From Flavobacteriaceae bacterium (GTDB lineage Bacteria; Bacteroidota; Bacteroidia; Flavobacteriales; Flavobacteriaceae): a stretch of 18,896 nucleotides of DNA. The position numbers and the translations under genes were made by a program. The stretch spans positions 1-18,896 of the forward strand of contig CANCFZ010000021.1 in the NCBI GenBank assembly GCA_947377425.1, written 5' to 3'. Positions 8,736 to 16,600 of the stretch are shown piece by piece. Within the stretch, counting starts at the first letter, position 1, and each line of letters begins with the position of its first letter. The notes beneath the pieces are model-generated. The model was not told where the DNA came from, made no database searches, and worked only from the letters and a program-made list of their open reading frames with translations.

Positions 8736-8764
8736 ATTTTAGTATTACTTTTCATTGAAATAGG

Positions 8765-9988
8765 TTATCCTAATTTCTGGTCTAAATTTTCTTTAATTGC
8801 AGCTAAGAAACCCTCTGTTGTTAAGTAATCATCAGCTGTTAAACCTTCTGGTTTTACTAACATTGCTAAGTCTTTAGTCATTTTTCCACTTTCAACAGTT
8901 TCTACACAAACTTGTTCTAGTTTTAAGCAAAAATCTATTAATTCTTGATTTTCGTCTAGTTTTCCTCTGTGTTCTAAACCTCTTGTCCAAGCAAAAATAG
9001 AAGCAATTGGATTGGTTGAAGTAGCTTTTCCTTGTTGGTGCATTCTGTAGTGACGCGTTACAGTTCCGTGAGCAGCTTCTGCTTCAACTGTTTTTCCGTC
9101 TGGTGTTACTAATACAGAAGTCATTAATCCTAAAGAACCAAATCCTTGCGCAACAGTATCTGACTGAACATCTCCATCATAATTTTTACATGCCCAAACA
9201 AATCCGCCATTCCATTTCATGCAAGATGCAACCATGTCATCGATAAGTCTGTGTTCATAAATCATTCCGTTTGCTTCAAAATCGGCTTTGTAAGTTGATT
9301 GAAAAACTTCTTCAAAAATATCTTTGAATCTTCCATCATACGCTTTTAAGATTGTATTTTTGGTCGAAAGATATAATGGCCATTTTTTAGTTAAAGCCAT
9401 TTGAAAAGACGAATGCGCAAATCCGTATATGCTTTCGTCAGTGTTGTACATTGCCATTGCAACTCCATCGCCTTCAAAATCAAAAACTTCCCAAGATTGT
9501 GTTTCTCCAGTTTCAGAAACAAAACTCATTGTAAGTTTTCCTTTTCCTTTAATAACAGTATCTGTTGCTTTGTATTGGTCTCCAAAAGCATGACGGCCAA
9601 TAACAATAGGTTTAGTCCAACCTTGAACATATCTTGGAACATTACTCATGATAATTGGTTCACGAAAAACGGTTCCACCAACTATATTACGAATAGTTCC
9701 GTTTGGAGATTTCCACATTTTAGAAAGGTTGAATTCTTTTACACGATCTTCATCTGGAGTAATTGTAGCGCATTTGATACCAACATTGTATTTTTTAATT
9801 GCTTCAGCCGAATCAATTGTGATTTGGTCCTTTGTAACTTCTCTGCTTTCAATTCCTAAATCGTAGTATTTAATATCTAAATCTAAATAAGGAAGGATTA
9901 GTTGTTCTTTAATAAAGCTCCAAATAATTCGTGTCATTTCATCGCCATCCAATTCTACTATTGGATTAGCTACTTTAATTTTTGCCAT
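8765..9988 (-). CDS. icd: NADP-dependent isocitrate dehydrogenase, eukaryotic (homodimeric IDH-II) type
   Basis: Oxidatively decarboxylates isocitrate to 2-oxoglutarate with NADP in the TCA cycle. At 407 aa it has the length and motifs of the eukaryotic-type homodimeric enzyme, not the E. coli type. Key residues by position: substrate arginines R100 (in SPNGTIRN, 94-101), R109 and R132; Y139 and the catalytic lysine K210 (STKNTILK); metal ligands D250, D273 and D277 in YDGDVQSD (270-277); and the cofactor-binding segment EAEAAHGTVTRHYR (302-315) with its conserved His. All are intact. The three arginines carry the same numbers as in human IDH1. There is a -7 box TATATTTG upstream (10029-10036), giving a leader of about 34 bases, and the downstream exported-protein gene is probably cotranscribed. 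Confidence 0.97.
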   Translation of the reverse strand: MAKIKVANPIVELDGDEMTRIIWSFIKEQLILPYLDLDIKYYDLGIESREVTKDQITIDSAEAIKKYNVGIKCATITPDEDRVKEFNLSKMWKSPNGTIRNIVGGTVFREPIIMSNVPRYVQGWTKPIVIGRHAFGDQYKATDTVIKGKGKLTMSFVSETGETQSWEVFDFEGDGVAMAMYNTDESIYGFAHSSFQMALTKKWPLYLSTKNTILKAYDGRFKDIFEEVFQSTYKADFEANGMIYEHRLIDDMVASCMKWNGGFVWACKNYDGDVQSDTVAQGFGSLGLMTSVLVTPDGKTVEAEAAHGTVTRHYRMHQQGKATSTNPIASIFAWTRGLEHRGKLDENQELIDFCLKLEQVCVETVESGKMTKDLAMLVKPEGLTADDYLTTEGFLAAIKENLDQKLG

Positions 9989-10028
9989 TTTATATAAAAT
10001 TTGTTGTTTGTTTTTTTATTCGCGATAG

Positions 10029-10036
10029 CAAATATA
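10029..10036 (-). promoter_or_regulatory. -7 box of the icd promoter
   Basis: TATATTTG on the minus strand fits TAnnTTTG and lies 41 bases before the icd start. No clear TTG is seen 17-23 bases further up (only CTG at distance 23), so the upstream element is weak or absent. Confidence 0.5.
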
Positions 10037-10082
10037 ATAATAAGATGCTAATTTTATTGCAGTAGTGTAACGAAATCGTTTG

Positions 10083-10131
10083 AATTATGAATTTGATATT
10101 TAAACGAACTAAAATTATCAAATTCATAATT
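10083..10131. repeat. 16-bp perfect inverted repeat between rplS and icd
   Basis: AATTATGAATTTGATA (10083-10098) and TATCAAATTCATAATT (10116-10131) are exact reverse complements around a 17-base loop. The stem is almost all A/T and is not followed by a T-tract in the minus direction, so it does not look like a terminator. The core AATTATGAATT recurs at 10652 and 10666. Confidence 0.75.
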
Positions 10132-10152
10132 TTTAGTTATTTTTTTTGCGTA

Positions 10153-10188
10153 AAAAAAATCCTTTCGTTTTAAGGAAAGGATTTTTTT
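10153..10188. terminator. Intrinsic terminator after rplS
   Basis: A 14-bp stem: seven A then TCCTTTC (10153-10166), loop GTTTTAAG (10167-10174), GAAAGGA then seven T (10175-10188). It sits 20 bases after the rplS stop and carries a T-tract on both strands. Confidence 0.9.
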
Positions 10189-10208
10189 ATTGATTTTGAA
10201 GAAAAAAA

Positions 10209-10565
10209 TTAGTTTTTGTATCTTCTTTCTTTGATTTTTGCTTTTTTACCAGTAAGTTCTCTAAAGTAGTAGATACGGGCTCTTCTAACTTTACCTCTTT
10301 GATTAACTTCAACTTTTTGTAAAGCTGGCATGTTTATTGGGAAGATACGCTCTACACCAACTGCACCAGACATTTTACGAATTGTAAAAGTTTCAGTCAT
10401 TCCTGAACCTTTTCTTTGAATAACAACTCCTTTAAAAAACTGAGTTCTTGTTTTTTCACCCTCTTTAATTTCGTAGTAAACTGTGATAGTATCACCAGCT
10501 CCAAACGTAGGGAAATCTTTTTTTGTTGATAATTCGTTATTAACAAAATCTACTAAATTTGCCAT
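10209..10565 (-). CDS. rplS: 50S ribosomal protein L19
   Basis: A component of the large ribosomal subunit near the 30S-50S interface. The 118-aa product has the full family length and its hallmark blocks: FGAGDTITVYYEI near residues 21-33, QFFKGVVIQRKGSGMTETFTIRKMSGAVGVERIFP in the middle (conserved glycines and RKGSG/TIRK), and the basic C-terminus GKVRRARIYYFRELTGKKAKIKE. The start is the ATG at 10563-10565. It has its own promoter (10638-10666) and a leader of about 65 bases, and ends at a terminator. In many bacteria rplS directly follows trmD; here an oxidoreductase gene lies between the two. Confidence 0.98.
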   Translation of the reverse strand: MANLVDFVNNELSTKKDFPTFGAGDTITVYYEIKEGEKTRTQFFKGVVIQRKGSGMTETFTIRKMSGAVGVERIFPINMPALQKVEVNQRGKVRRARIYYFRELTGKKAKIKERRYKN

Positions 10566-10630
10566 TTTTAATGCTAATTATGGTTTAAATCTGAGCAACA
10601 TTCACGGTTTTCGCCAGAGGTTAATCAAAT
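10566..10630 (-). promoter_or_regulatory. rplS 5' leader, possible L19 autoregulatory RNA
   Basis: The stretch between the inferred transcription start and the rplS ATG is far richer in G/C than the flanking DNA (CCTCTGGCGAAAACCG, then TTGCTCAGA). TCTG can pair with CAGA across it. Autoregulatory ribosomal-protein leaders have been proposed for Flavobacteria, including one for L19; whether this matches is from memory and not checked here. Confidence 0.4.
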
Positions 10631-10637
10631 GTGTGTG

Positions 10638-10666
10638 CAAATGTAAAAAATAATTATGAATTACAA
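10638..10666 (-). promoter_or_regulatory. rplS promoter
   Basis: On the minus strand TTG (10666-10664), 18 bases, then TACATTTG (10645-10638): a full match to the Bacteroidota primary-sigma consensus. The upstream element lies inside a 14-bp tandem repeat. Transcription would start near 10630. Confidence 0.7.
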
Positions 10667-10679
10667 ATTATGAATTACA
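10652..10679. repeat. Two tandem copies of a 14-bp AT-rich repeat
   Basis: AATTATGAATTACA occurs twice back to back (10652-10665 and 10666-10679) and a third partial copy (AATTAT) follows. The repeat overlaps the rplS promoter and starts 12 bases after the oxidoreductase stop. Confidence 0.85.
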
Positions 10680-10691
10680 AATTATTTTATG

Positions 10692-11702
10692 TTAAACTAG
10701 TAATTTTAATTGCTCGATAATTTGCTGATTATCAATCGAAAAAGAAATATCATTGCGAATGTTTAGAAATAATTCATTAAATAATCCGTTGAAGTTTCCT
10801 TTTATTGACGGAATTATTTCGACTACTGTTTCGTTATTTGCATTGTGATAAGTTAGTTTTCCTTCTTTATTTGGTTTTTCAATCCCAAAATTAGAATCTA
10901 AAGGAGACATTCCTGCAATAAGTTGATTTTCTTGTTCGTCGCAAAATTCTTTAACAAAACTTCCTTTTGTGCCGTGAATTACAATTCCGGGTTGCGCATC
11001 GGTAACCAGCATGCTTGTTGTAATAAATACATTTATTTTATTATTAAATTCTATGTGCATAAAAGCAAAATCATCAACTTGAGAATTTTCGCGATAACTG
11101 TTTTTGTAACCATAATGATGCAATGGTTTTCCAAATATTGAAATCGCTTGATCTATTAAATGCGAACCCAAATCATACCAAATGCCACTACTAGGAAGAG
11201 GAGTTTCCTTGAATGTTTTTGCGCCAATTGTTGGTTTGAATCGATCGAATCGTAAATGAACTTCTACAATTTCACCTAGTTTTCTTGAGTTTATAATTGA
11301 TTTAGTTGCTATAAAATCGCTACTCCAACGACGATTTTGGTATACAAAAACTTTTTTATTTACTTTTTTAGCCAATTCTAAAAGGTCAATGAACTCTTTG
11401 GAGGTTGTTGTTGCAGGTTTTTCTGTAAGAACATTTTTTCCTGCATGCAAAGCCTTTTTTATGTAGCTATAATGGGTATTGTTAGGTGTGTTAACAATAA
11501 TTAATTCAATAGATTTATCTAAAAGTAGTTCATCAATAGTTGAAAAACTCTTGATATTTGGATAGTCTAAATTTGCTTTTTTTTCGTTTCTTTCTAAAAC
11601 GGCATAAAGATGAAATCCATTATTGGTTTCAAGAAATGGTGCGTGAAATACTTTTCCGGACATTCCGTAGGCTAATAATGCGGTTACAATAGGTTTTTCC
11701 AT
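10692..11702 (-). CDS. Gfo/Idh/MocA family oxidoreductase
   Basis: A 336-aa NAD(P)-dependent dehydrogenase, probably acting on a sugar, sugar alcohol or inositol-like compound; the substrate is unknown. The N-terminal Rossmann fold shows AYGMSGKVFHAPF (11-23), a variant dinucleotide loop in which Ala takes the place of the first Gly, as in YdgJ-like members. NTPNNTHY (71-78) and the EKP motif (94-96) carrying the proton-relay Lys follow. The catalytic domain contains NRRWSSDF (123-130), FDRFKP, and GIWYDLGSHLIDQA (173-186) with H181 and D184, the usual active-site pair. The C-terminus ends at LKLLV, normal for related Bacteroidota proteins as far as I recall. It starts 3 bases after the trmD stop, so the two are one transcription unit. 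Confidence 0.9.
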   Translation of the reverse strand: MEKPIVTALLAYGMSGKVFHAPFLETNNGFHLYAVLERNEKKANLDYPNIKSFSTIDELLLDKSIELIIVNTPNNTHYSYIKKALHAGKNVLTEKPATTTSKEFIDLLELAKKVNKKVFVYQNRRWSSDFIATKSIINSRKLGEIVEVHLRFDRFKPTIGAKTFKETPLPSSGIWYDLGSHLIDQAISIFGKPLHHYGYKNSYRENSQVDDFAFMHIEFNNKINVFITTSMLVTDAQPGIVIHGTKGSFVKEFCDEQENQLIAGMSPLDSNFGIEKPNKEGKLTYHNANNETVVEIIPSIKGNFNGLFNELFLNIRNDISFSIDNQQIIEQLKLLV

Positions 11703-11705
11703 AAA

Positions 11706-12383
11706 TTATTCTTCTAATAAATCGGGACGTCTATTTTTTGTATGTTCATATGCCATGTCTTCACGCCATTTATCAATTTTAGCAAAATGACCACTAGTTA
11801 AGACATCTGGAACTTTCCATCCTTTATAATCTGCGGGTCTTGTATAAATTGGTCCGGAGAGTAAATTATCTTGAAAACTATCTGTTAACGCTGAAGTTTC
11901 ATCGGATAAAACTCCAGGAATTAAACGTATTAAAGCATCTGATAGCACTAGTGCACCAAGTTCACCACCGGATAAAACATAATCACCGATTGAAATTTCT
12001 TTAGTAATGAAGTGATCACGAACACGTTGGTCTACGCCTTTATAATGTCCACAAAGAATTATTATATTTTCATACATCGACATTGTGTTAGCCATTTTTT
12101 GATTTAAAGTTTCGCCATCAGGAGTCATATATATAATGTCGTCATAACTTCTTTCTGATTTTAAAAAAGCGATACAATCATCTATAGGTTGTATATTCAT
12201 AACCATTCCGGCTCCACCACCAAAAGGATAATCATCAACAGACTTTTGCTTGTTGGTTGTATAATCTCTTAAATTATGAAAATGTACTTCAACTAATCCT
12301 TTGTCAATAGCGCGTTTCATAATAGATGCCTCGAAAGGGCTTCTTAATAGTTCAGGAAGTACTGTTATGATGTCTATTCTCAT
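11706..12383 (-). CDS. trmD: tRNA (guanine37-N1)-methyltransferase TrmD
   Basis: Methylates N1 of G37 in tRNAs with a G at position 36, using SAM bound in a trefoil knot; the modification prevents +1 frameshifting. The product is 225 aa, the standard length. Seen: MRIDIITVLPELL at the start, NLRDYTTNKQKSVDDYPFGG (37-56), AGMVM, the knot motifs GHYKGVDQR (112-120) and GDYVLSGGELGAL (133-145), R153 and the catalytic D168, and a terminal RRPDLLEE. The start is the ATG at 12381-12383; an upstream extension beginning with TTG at 12413 is rejected since that codon lies inside the promoter region. A promoter with TTG-N19-TATTTTTG is directly upstream. The rpsP and rimM genes that often precede trmD are not seen upstream here. 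Confidence 0.97.
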   Translation of the reverse strand: MRIDIITVLPELLRSPFEASIMKRAIDKGLVEVHFHNLRDYTTNKQKSVDDYPFGGGAGMVMNIQPIDDCIAFLKSERSYDDIIYMTPDGETLNQKMANTMSMYENIIILCGHYKGVDQRVRDHFITKEISIGDYVLSGGELGALVLSDALIRLIPGVLSDETSALTDSFQDNLLSGPIYTRPADYKGWKVPDVLTSGHFAKIDKWREDMAYEHTKNRRPDLLEE

Positions 12384-12402
12384 TTTTGCTTTTATAAGTA
12401 AG

Positions 12403-12432
12403 CAAAAATACAAAGTTAAATTTGTTAATCAA
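12403..12432 (-). promoter_or_regulatory. trmD promoter
   Basis: TTG (12432-12430), 19 bases, TATTTTTG (12410-12403) on the minus strand fits TTG-N17-23-TAnnTTTG. A second -7 match, TAACTTTG (12418-12411), overlaps it but lacks a spaced TTG. The leader would be only about 13 bases. Confidence 0.55.
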
Positions 12433-12813
12433 TAAATTGTTGTTTCAGTTATTATATCATTCAATTTTAAAAAGTTGCTTTTCGTTTAATATTTATGTAG
12501 TGTTTGTATTACAAAAAACGTTAAAATTGATAAAATATGCACTTAATCGTTTAAAAATTACATTTAATCGATAAAATGTTTTTATATTTGTTTAACGAAT
12601 AAAAGTTTTTAAAGTATTAATTCAGTTTTTATTATTGAAATTAATAAAAGTTTAAGAAACTATTAATTAGAATTTTTATACGATAAAATTTAAAAACATA
12701 AAAAAAAATATAAAAAAAAATGATTTTTATGTAGTTAATAGGATATTTTAGTTTTTTGTCGTTTTTATTATTTATAAAAGTTGCAATGTTATAGTTTTGA
12801 TATCAGAATATAG

Positions 12814-12842
12814 AAATGTTTAATTAAATAGATTAAACATTT
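12814..12842. repeat. 11-bp inverted repeat
   Basis: AAATGTTTAAT (12814-12824) and ATTAAACATTT (12832-12842) are exact reverse complements around a 7-base loop. A hairpin in the leader of the plus-strand genes or a regulator site are both possible. Confidence 0.6.
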
Positions 12843-12846
12843 GATA

Positions 12847-12871
12847 AAATTGTTAAAGCCCCTAACAATTT
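12847..12871. repeat. 9-bp inverted repeat with C-rich loop
   Basis: AAATTGTTA (12847-12855) and TAACAATTT (12863-12871) pair exactly around AAGCCCC, one of the few G/C-rich spots in this gap. It directly follows the preceding inverted repeat. Confidence 0.55.
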
Positions 12872-13031
12872 ATAATTAGATTTTAGATTAATTTAAACTG
12901 AATTAATTTTCAGATAAAGAAATAAAAATCTTAACCTATTATGGAACTTATTAAACTTTAAAAGTTTATTTTTTTTCTTAATGCTATATAAAATAAGGGG
13001 TGATTTTAAGAGAATAAAAATAGTAACCCAT

Positions 13032-13047
13032 TGTTAATTAATTAACA
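13032..13047. promoter_or_regulatory. Perfect 16-bp palindrome upstream of the adhesin cassette
   Basis: TGTTAATTAATTAACA is its own reverse complement and ends 21 bases before the ATG at 13069. It overlaps a TTG (13031-13033) that could be an upstream promoter element. It is a candidate operator for a dimeric regulator, but an A/T palindrome can occur by chance in DNA this AT-rich. Confidence 0.4.
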
Positions 13048-13068
13048 GAATATTTTAAATATAATATT

Positions 13069-13623
13069 ATGAGAAAAGAAATTTTTAATCAGTCAAAAAA
13101 AACAAATCCTTTCTATTTATTTTTAAATAACTTTATGGATATTAATGCCAGAAAGTTTGTTCTTGCGTTACTATTTCTTGTATCACTTAATAGTTTTTCT
13201 CAAACAAATATTCGAGTTTTTGAAAGAAATGATTATTTATCTTCAATTAAAAATAGCAGTGTAAGAAATTATAATACTGTTTTAGATTTAATGGATGGAG
13301 TACAATCATCAATATATTTAACCAATGAGGGAGTTCGAGTTATTGGACAAATACCTGTTTGTATGTATTCTGATGTATCCTCATTAAGTTTGGCAAGCAA
13401 TCCAGATATGAGAATAAGCAATATTGAAATGGTAACAATAAAAATTGATAAACCATCAGAATTGACTTCTATAATTGATCTCTCAATTGTTTCTAGATAT
13501 AAAAATGTAAAATATATTTATTTTAGAATAGGTTTTGATTTTAAATTACCACAATTAATTCAATTAATAAAGAATTGCGATCCAAAATGTATCGTAATTT
13601 ATAGTGTAGAAAAAGGAGCTTAA
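13069..13623 (+). CDS. Small secreted protein of unknown function preceding the adhesin
   Basis: 184 aa from the ATG at 13069; an in-frame ATG at 13135 (MDINARKFVLALLFLVSLNS) would give 162 aa starting directly at a conventional signal peptide. With the longer start the hydrophobic segment is preceded by about 28 mostly polar residues, so the shorter form is plausible and the start is undecided. After the predicted cleavage at FS|Q the mature part is about 140 residues with no family I recognise. The pattern VRVIGQIPVCMYSDVSSLSLASNPDMRISNIEMVTIKI alternates hydrophobic residues as a beta-rich or leucine-rich-like fold might (inference). Two cysteines near the C-terminus (CDPKC) could form a disulfide. 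It ends 27 bases before the adhesin start and is probably in the same operon. A role in adhesin export or anchoring is only suggested by position. Confidence 0.7.
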   Translation: MRKEIFNQSKKTNPFYLFLNNFMDINARKFVLALLFLVSLNSFSQTNIRVFERNDYLSSIKNSSVRNYNTVLDLMDGVQSSIYLTNEGVRVIGQIPVCMYSDVSSLSLASNPDMRISNIEMVTIKIDKPSELTSIIDLSIVSRYKNVKYIYFRIGFDFKLPQLIQLIKNCDPKCIVIYSVEKGA

Positions 13624-13650
13624 TTAAGATAACAGCAGCAAATTAATATT

Positions 13651-16600
13651 ATGAAAAATAACTACTTAAATTTTAAATTTAACAGCAAATCTTTTTTGTT
13701 TATACAATTAGTTTTCCTTTTGGGAATTGTATTTTCTGTTAATGCACAAGTAATGGTTCCTTTTGCGCAAAGAACCTCTCAATATACACCAACTAAAAAG
13801 ATTTATAATGTTAAAGGCGATTTCACCATGATGGGAAATACAAATTTAACATTGCAAAATTATGGTGTAACTACAAACAACAATAGTAACACTATGGTTT
13901 ATGTTGATGTTGATGGGAATAGTATTGCAGGTTTAGGAGGAACTCCTACATTTAATTCATCTGCGGCTACTTTATCACTTTCAACAGAGAATGGAGCAGT
14001 TCCTTCGTGTTCTCGTATTGTCTATGCAGGTTTGTATTGGACAGGAAGAGCAGATCAAAGTGGTACTGCAAGTAATACTTTTAGTGTTACAAAATCATTT
14101 AGTAATGGTTCACAAAGTGTTAATAATGATTATAATGTTATTCATAATGGTTCAATAACAAATACAAGTTATACTTTAACTGTATCTAGAGGAGGTTCTA
14201 CAGGGAACTTTTATCCTATTTATACTTTTAGTAATGGTACTAACTCTTATGTTTTTAATTACACAAATAATACAGGAGCAGCCCAAGTTACAATGTCTTT
14301 AAATGGTGCTACTGCAACAAATATTCCTGTTACAGTTGCTGTGTCTGGAACCATTGCTACTGCGACATTAACAAGTGCTTATTCTATTAGTGATGCGACA
14401 GTTGCATTATTAATTAAGAATCTTGTAAGAAGTACTTCTTTAACTCTAAATACTTCAAATACTCAATTAAATTCTAATGCCAACGTTAATGTATCTGGAA
14501 CAATTTCAGCTTCAGTTTCATATACCAAAAACTTTGATAAAAGAAAAATAATGTTTAAAGGCCCTGGTTCTAGTGCCTATACTCAATTTACAGCGGCTTC
14601 TACGGATATCTATTATCCAACAACCACTGGAGATTATATTTATTCTTCTTATGCAGAAGTTACCGATTATGTTCGTCAAAATGGACTTGGTGAATATTTA
14701 GCAGCTGATATTGCACTTCGTGATGGAAATGGCGGTGGAACAGGATATTCAGGAGGATGGGGTTTAATCGTTGTTTATGAAAATTCAAAAATGAAATATC
14801 GCGATGTGACTATTTTTGATGGTCATGCATATATAGTTTCATCTAACACAACTCCTTTTGATTTACCGGTTTCAGGTTTTAATACTGTACAAACAGGAAA
14901 TGTTGGAGTTAAACTTGGTTTAATGGCAAGTGAAGGAGATATTGGTCTTACTGGAGATTATTTTAGTATACAAAAAAATAGCGATGCTACTTATTTAAGT
15001 TTAAGCGATAGTGCAAATAGTACAACAAACTTTTTCAATTCCTCAGTTAATACTGGAGGAAATTTAAGAAACCCAAATTTAGCTAATAATACGGGTATTG
15101 ATATTCACATGTTTGACGTGCCTAATACTAGCAATTCTGTAATTGGAAATAGTCAAACTTCGACAAATTTTAGATATGGAACAAGTGGTGATACATATGC
15201 TATTTTTTCAATTGCAATGGCGGTTGATGCCTATGTTCCAGAACCAGAAAATATATTAACGGCAACAGCTATAAATAGTGTTCCAGTAACTACACCACCC
15301 TATAGTGTATTGCCAGGGCAGGATACGAGCTTTAATGTTAATATTAAAAACTTTGGTACAGAAGCAATTAATAATTATAAATTAGTTGTTCCAATTCCAT
15401 TTAATGCAAGTTATGTTGCAGGAAGCGCGGTTGGAAATATTTATTTTTCACCACTACCAGTGCCTAATACAATCACTTTTGATCCAACTTTAGGAGCAAC
15501 AGGATCTATTGTTTGGGATTTTGGTACTTTGCCATTGCTTTCAAATACTAATACATTATTAGCGTCATTAACATTTAAGTTGAGAGCTACAACAGATTGT
15601 TCAATTTTGAGTAATAGTAGTTGTGGTAATACAATTTTGGTTAATGGTGTGTCATCTGGTGTAGGAGCAATTACAGGTACTGTTTTGAGTAATAAACCAT
15701 TTATTCAAGGTTACACTCAAAACGGAAATTGTTCAGGAGAACCTATTGCTCAGTCAATATCAATGAATATTAATGCTACTAATTATGTAACTGCTAATTG
15801 TCAAAATACACCTTTAGTTAGGAATTTTAATTTTTGTAATTCAAGTACAACAGTAGCTGCAACTCAAATCTCTCCAAATTTTCCATTGGGAACATTATTT
15901 TATAATCAATATCCAGTAACAACTTCGGCTATTCAATATACTGATAGTAACCCATTTCCTTTAGTTTCAGGTTCAACGACAACTTATTACGCAATACCAC
16001 CAAATTCTTCAGGCTGTAATTTTCCATTTACCATAAGTAAGTGTGCTATAATTGATGCTATTAATGATAATTATTCAAACATTAATTGTACTTCAACAGG
16101 AGTTATTGGAAATGTTTTATCTAATGATTTATTAAATAATGTTGTGGTTCCATCCAATTTAGTAACTTTTACATTATTGACTGGTAGTAACCCAAATATA
16201 TCTTTTGATAGTTCGGGTAACGTAACTGTGACTAGCGGAATTGCTGCAGGAACTTATGTTTTCACATATAAAATTTGTGAAAATGCAAATTCTAGTAATT
16301 GTGATACTGCAACAGTTACAATTATTGTAAAAGACGAAACTGCACCAGTTATTGCAACATTGCCCTCACCAACAACAATTAGTTGTCCGACAGTTCCCTC
16401 ATTTTCTCAAGCATTTGCTAGTGATACTTGTAGTTCTGTTAGTTTGACTTTCAATGATGTAAGAACAAATGGAACTTGTTTAGGAAATTATTCAATAACA
16501 AGAACTTGGACGGCTACTGATTCTTCAGGTAATACTTCAACAGCATCTCAAATTATAAATGTAATTGATACTACAGCGCCAGTTATTAATAGCTTGCCAT

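Larger units (their letters stand above)
12384..13068. other. Long AT-rich divergent intergenic region
   Basis: About 685 bases without a gene between the divergent trmD and the plus-strand gene at 13069. It is extremely rich in A and T. Apart from the trmD promoter at the left end it holds: the word GATAAAAT four times (12529, 12570, 12682, 12843); -7-like boxes TATATTTG (12583-12590) and TAGTTTTG (12792-12799) on the plus strand, neither with a spaced TTG; two inverted repeats (12814-12842 and 12847-12871); a weak A/T hairpin (12952-12968) followed by a T-run; and a 16-bp palindrome (13032-13047). I see no open frame with coding character. If transcription starts near 12597, the adhesin cassette would have a leader of over 450 bases. 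Confidence 0.6.

Noticed and set aside
9401..9859. 152-codon plus-strand frame opposite icd
   Set aside because: It is an antisense shadow of the strongly conserved icd coding sequence.
12384..12413. TTG start extending TrmD by ten residues
   Set aside because: The TTG overlaps the predicted promoter and TrmD proteins normally begin at MRIDIIT.
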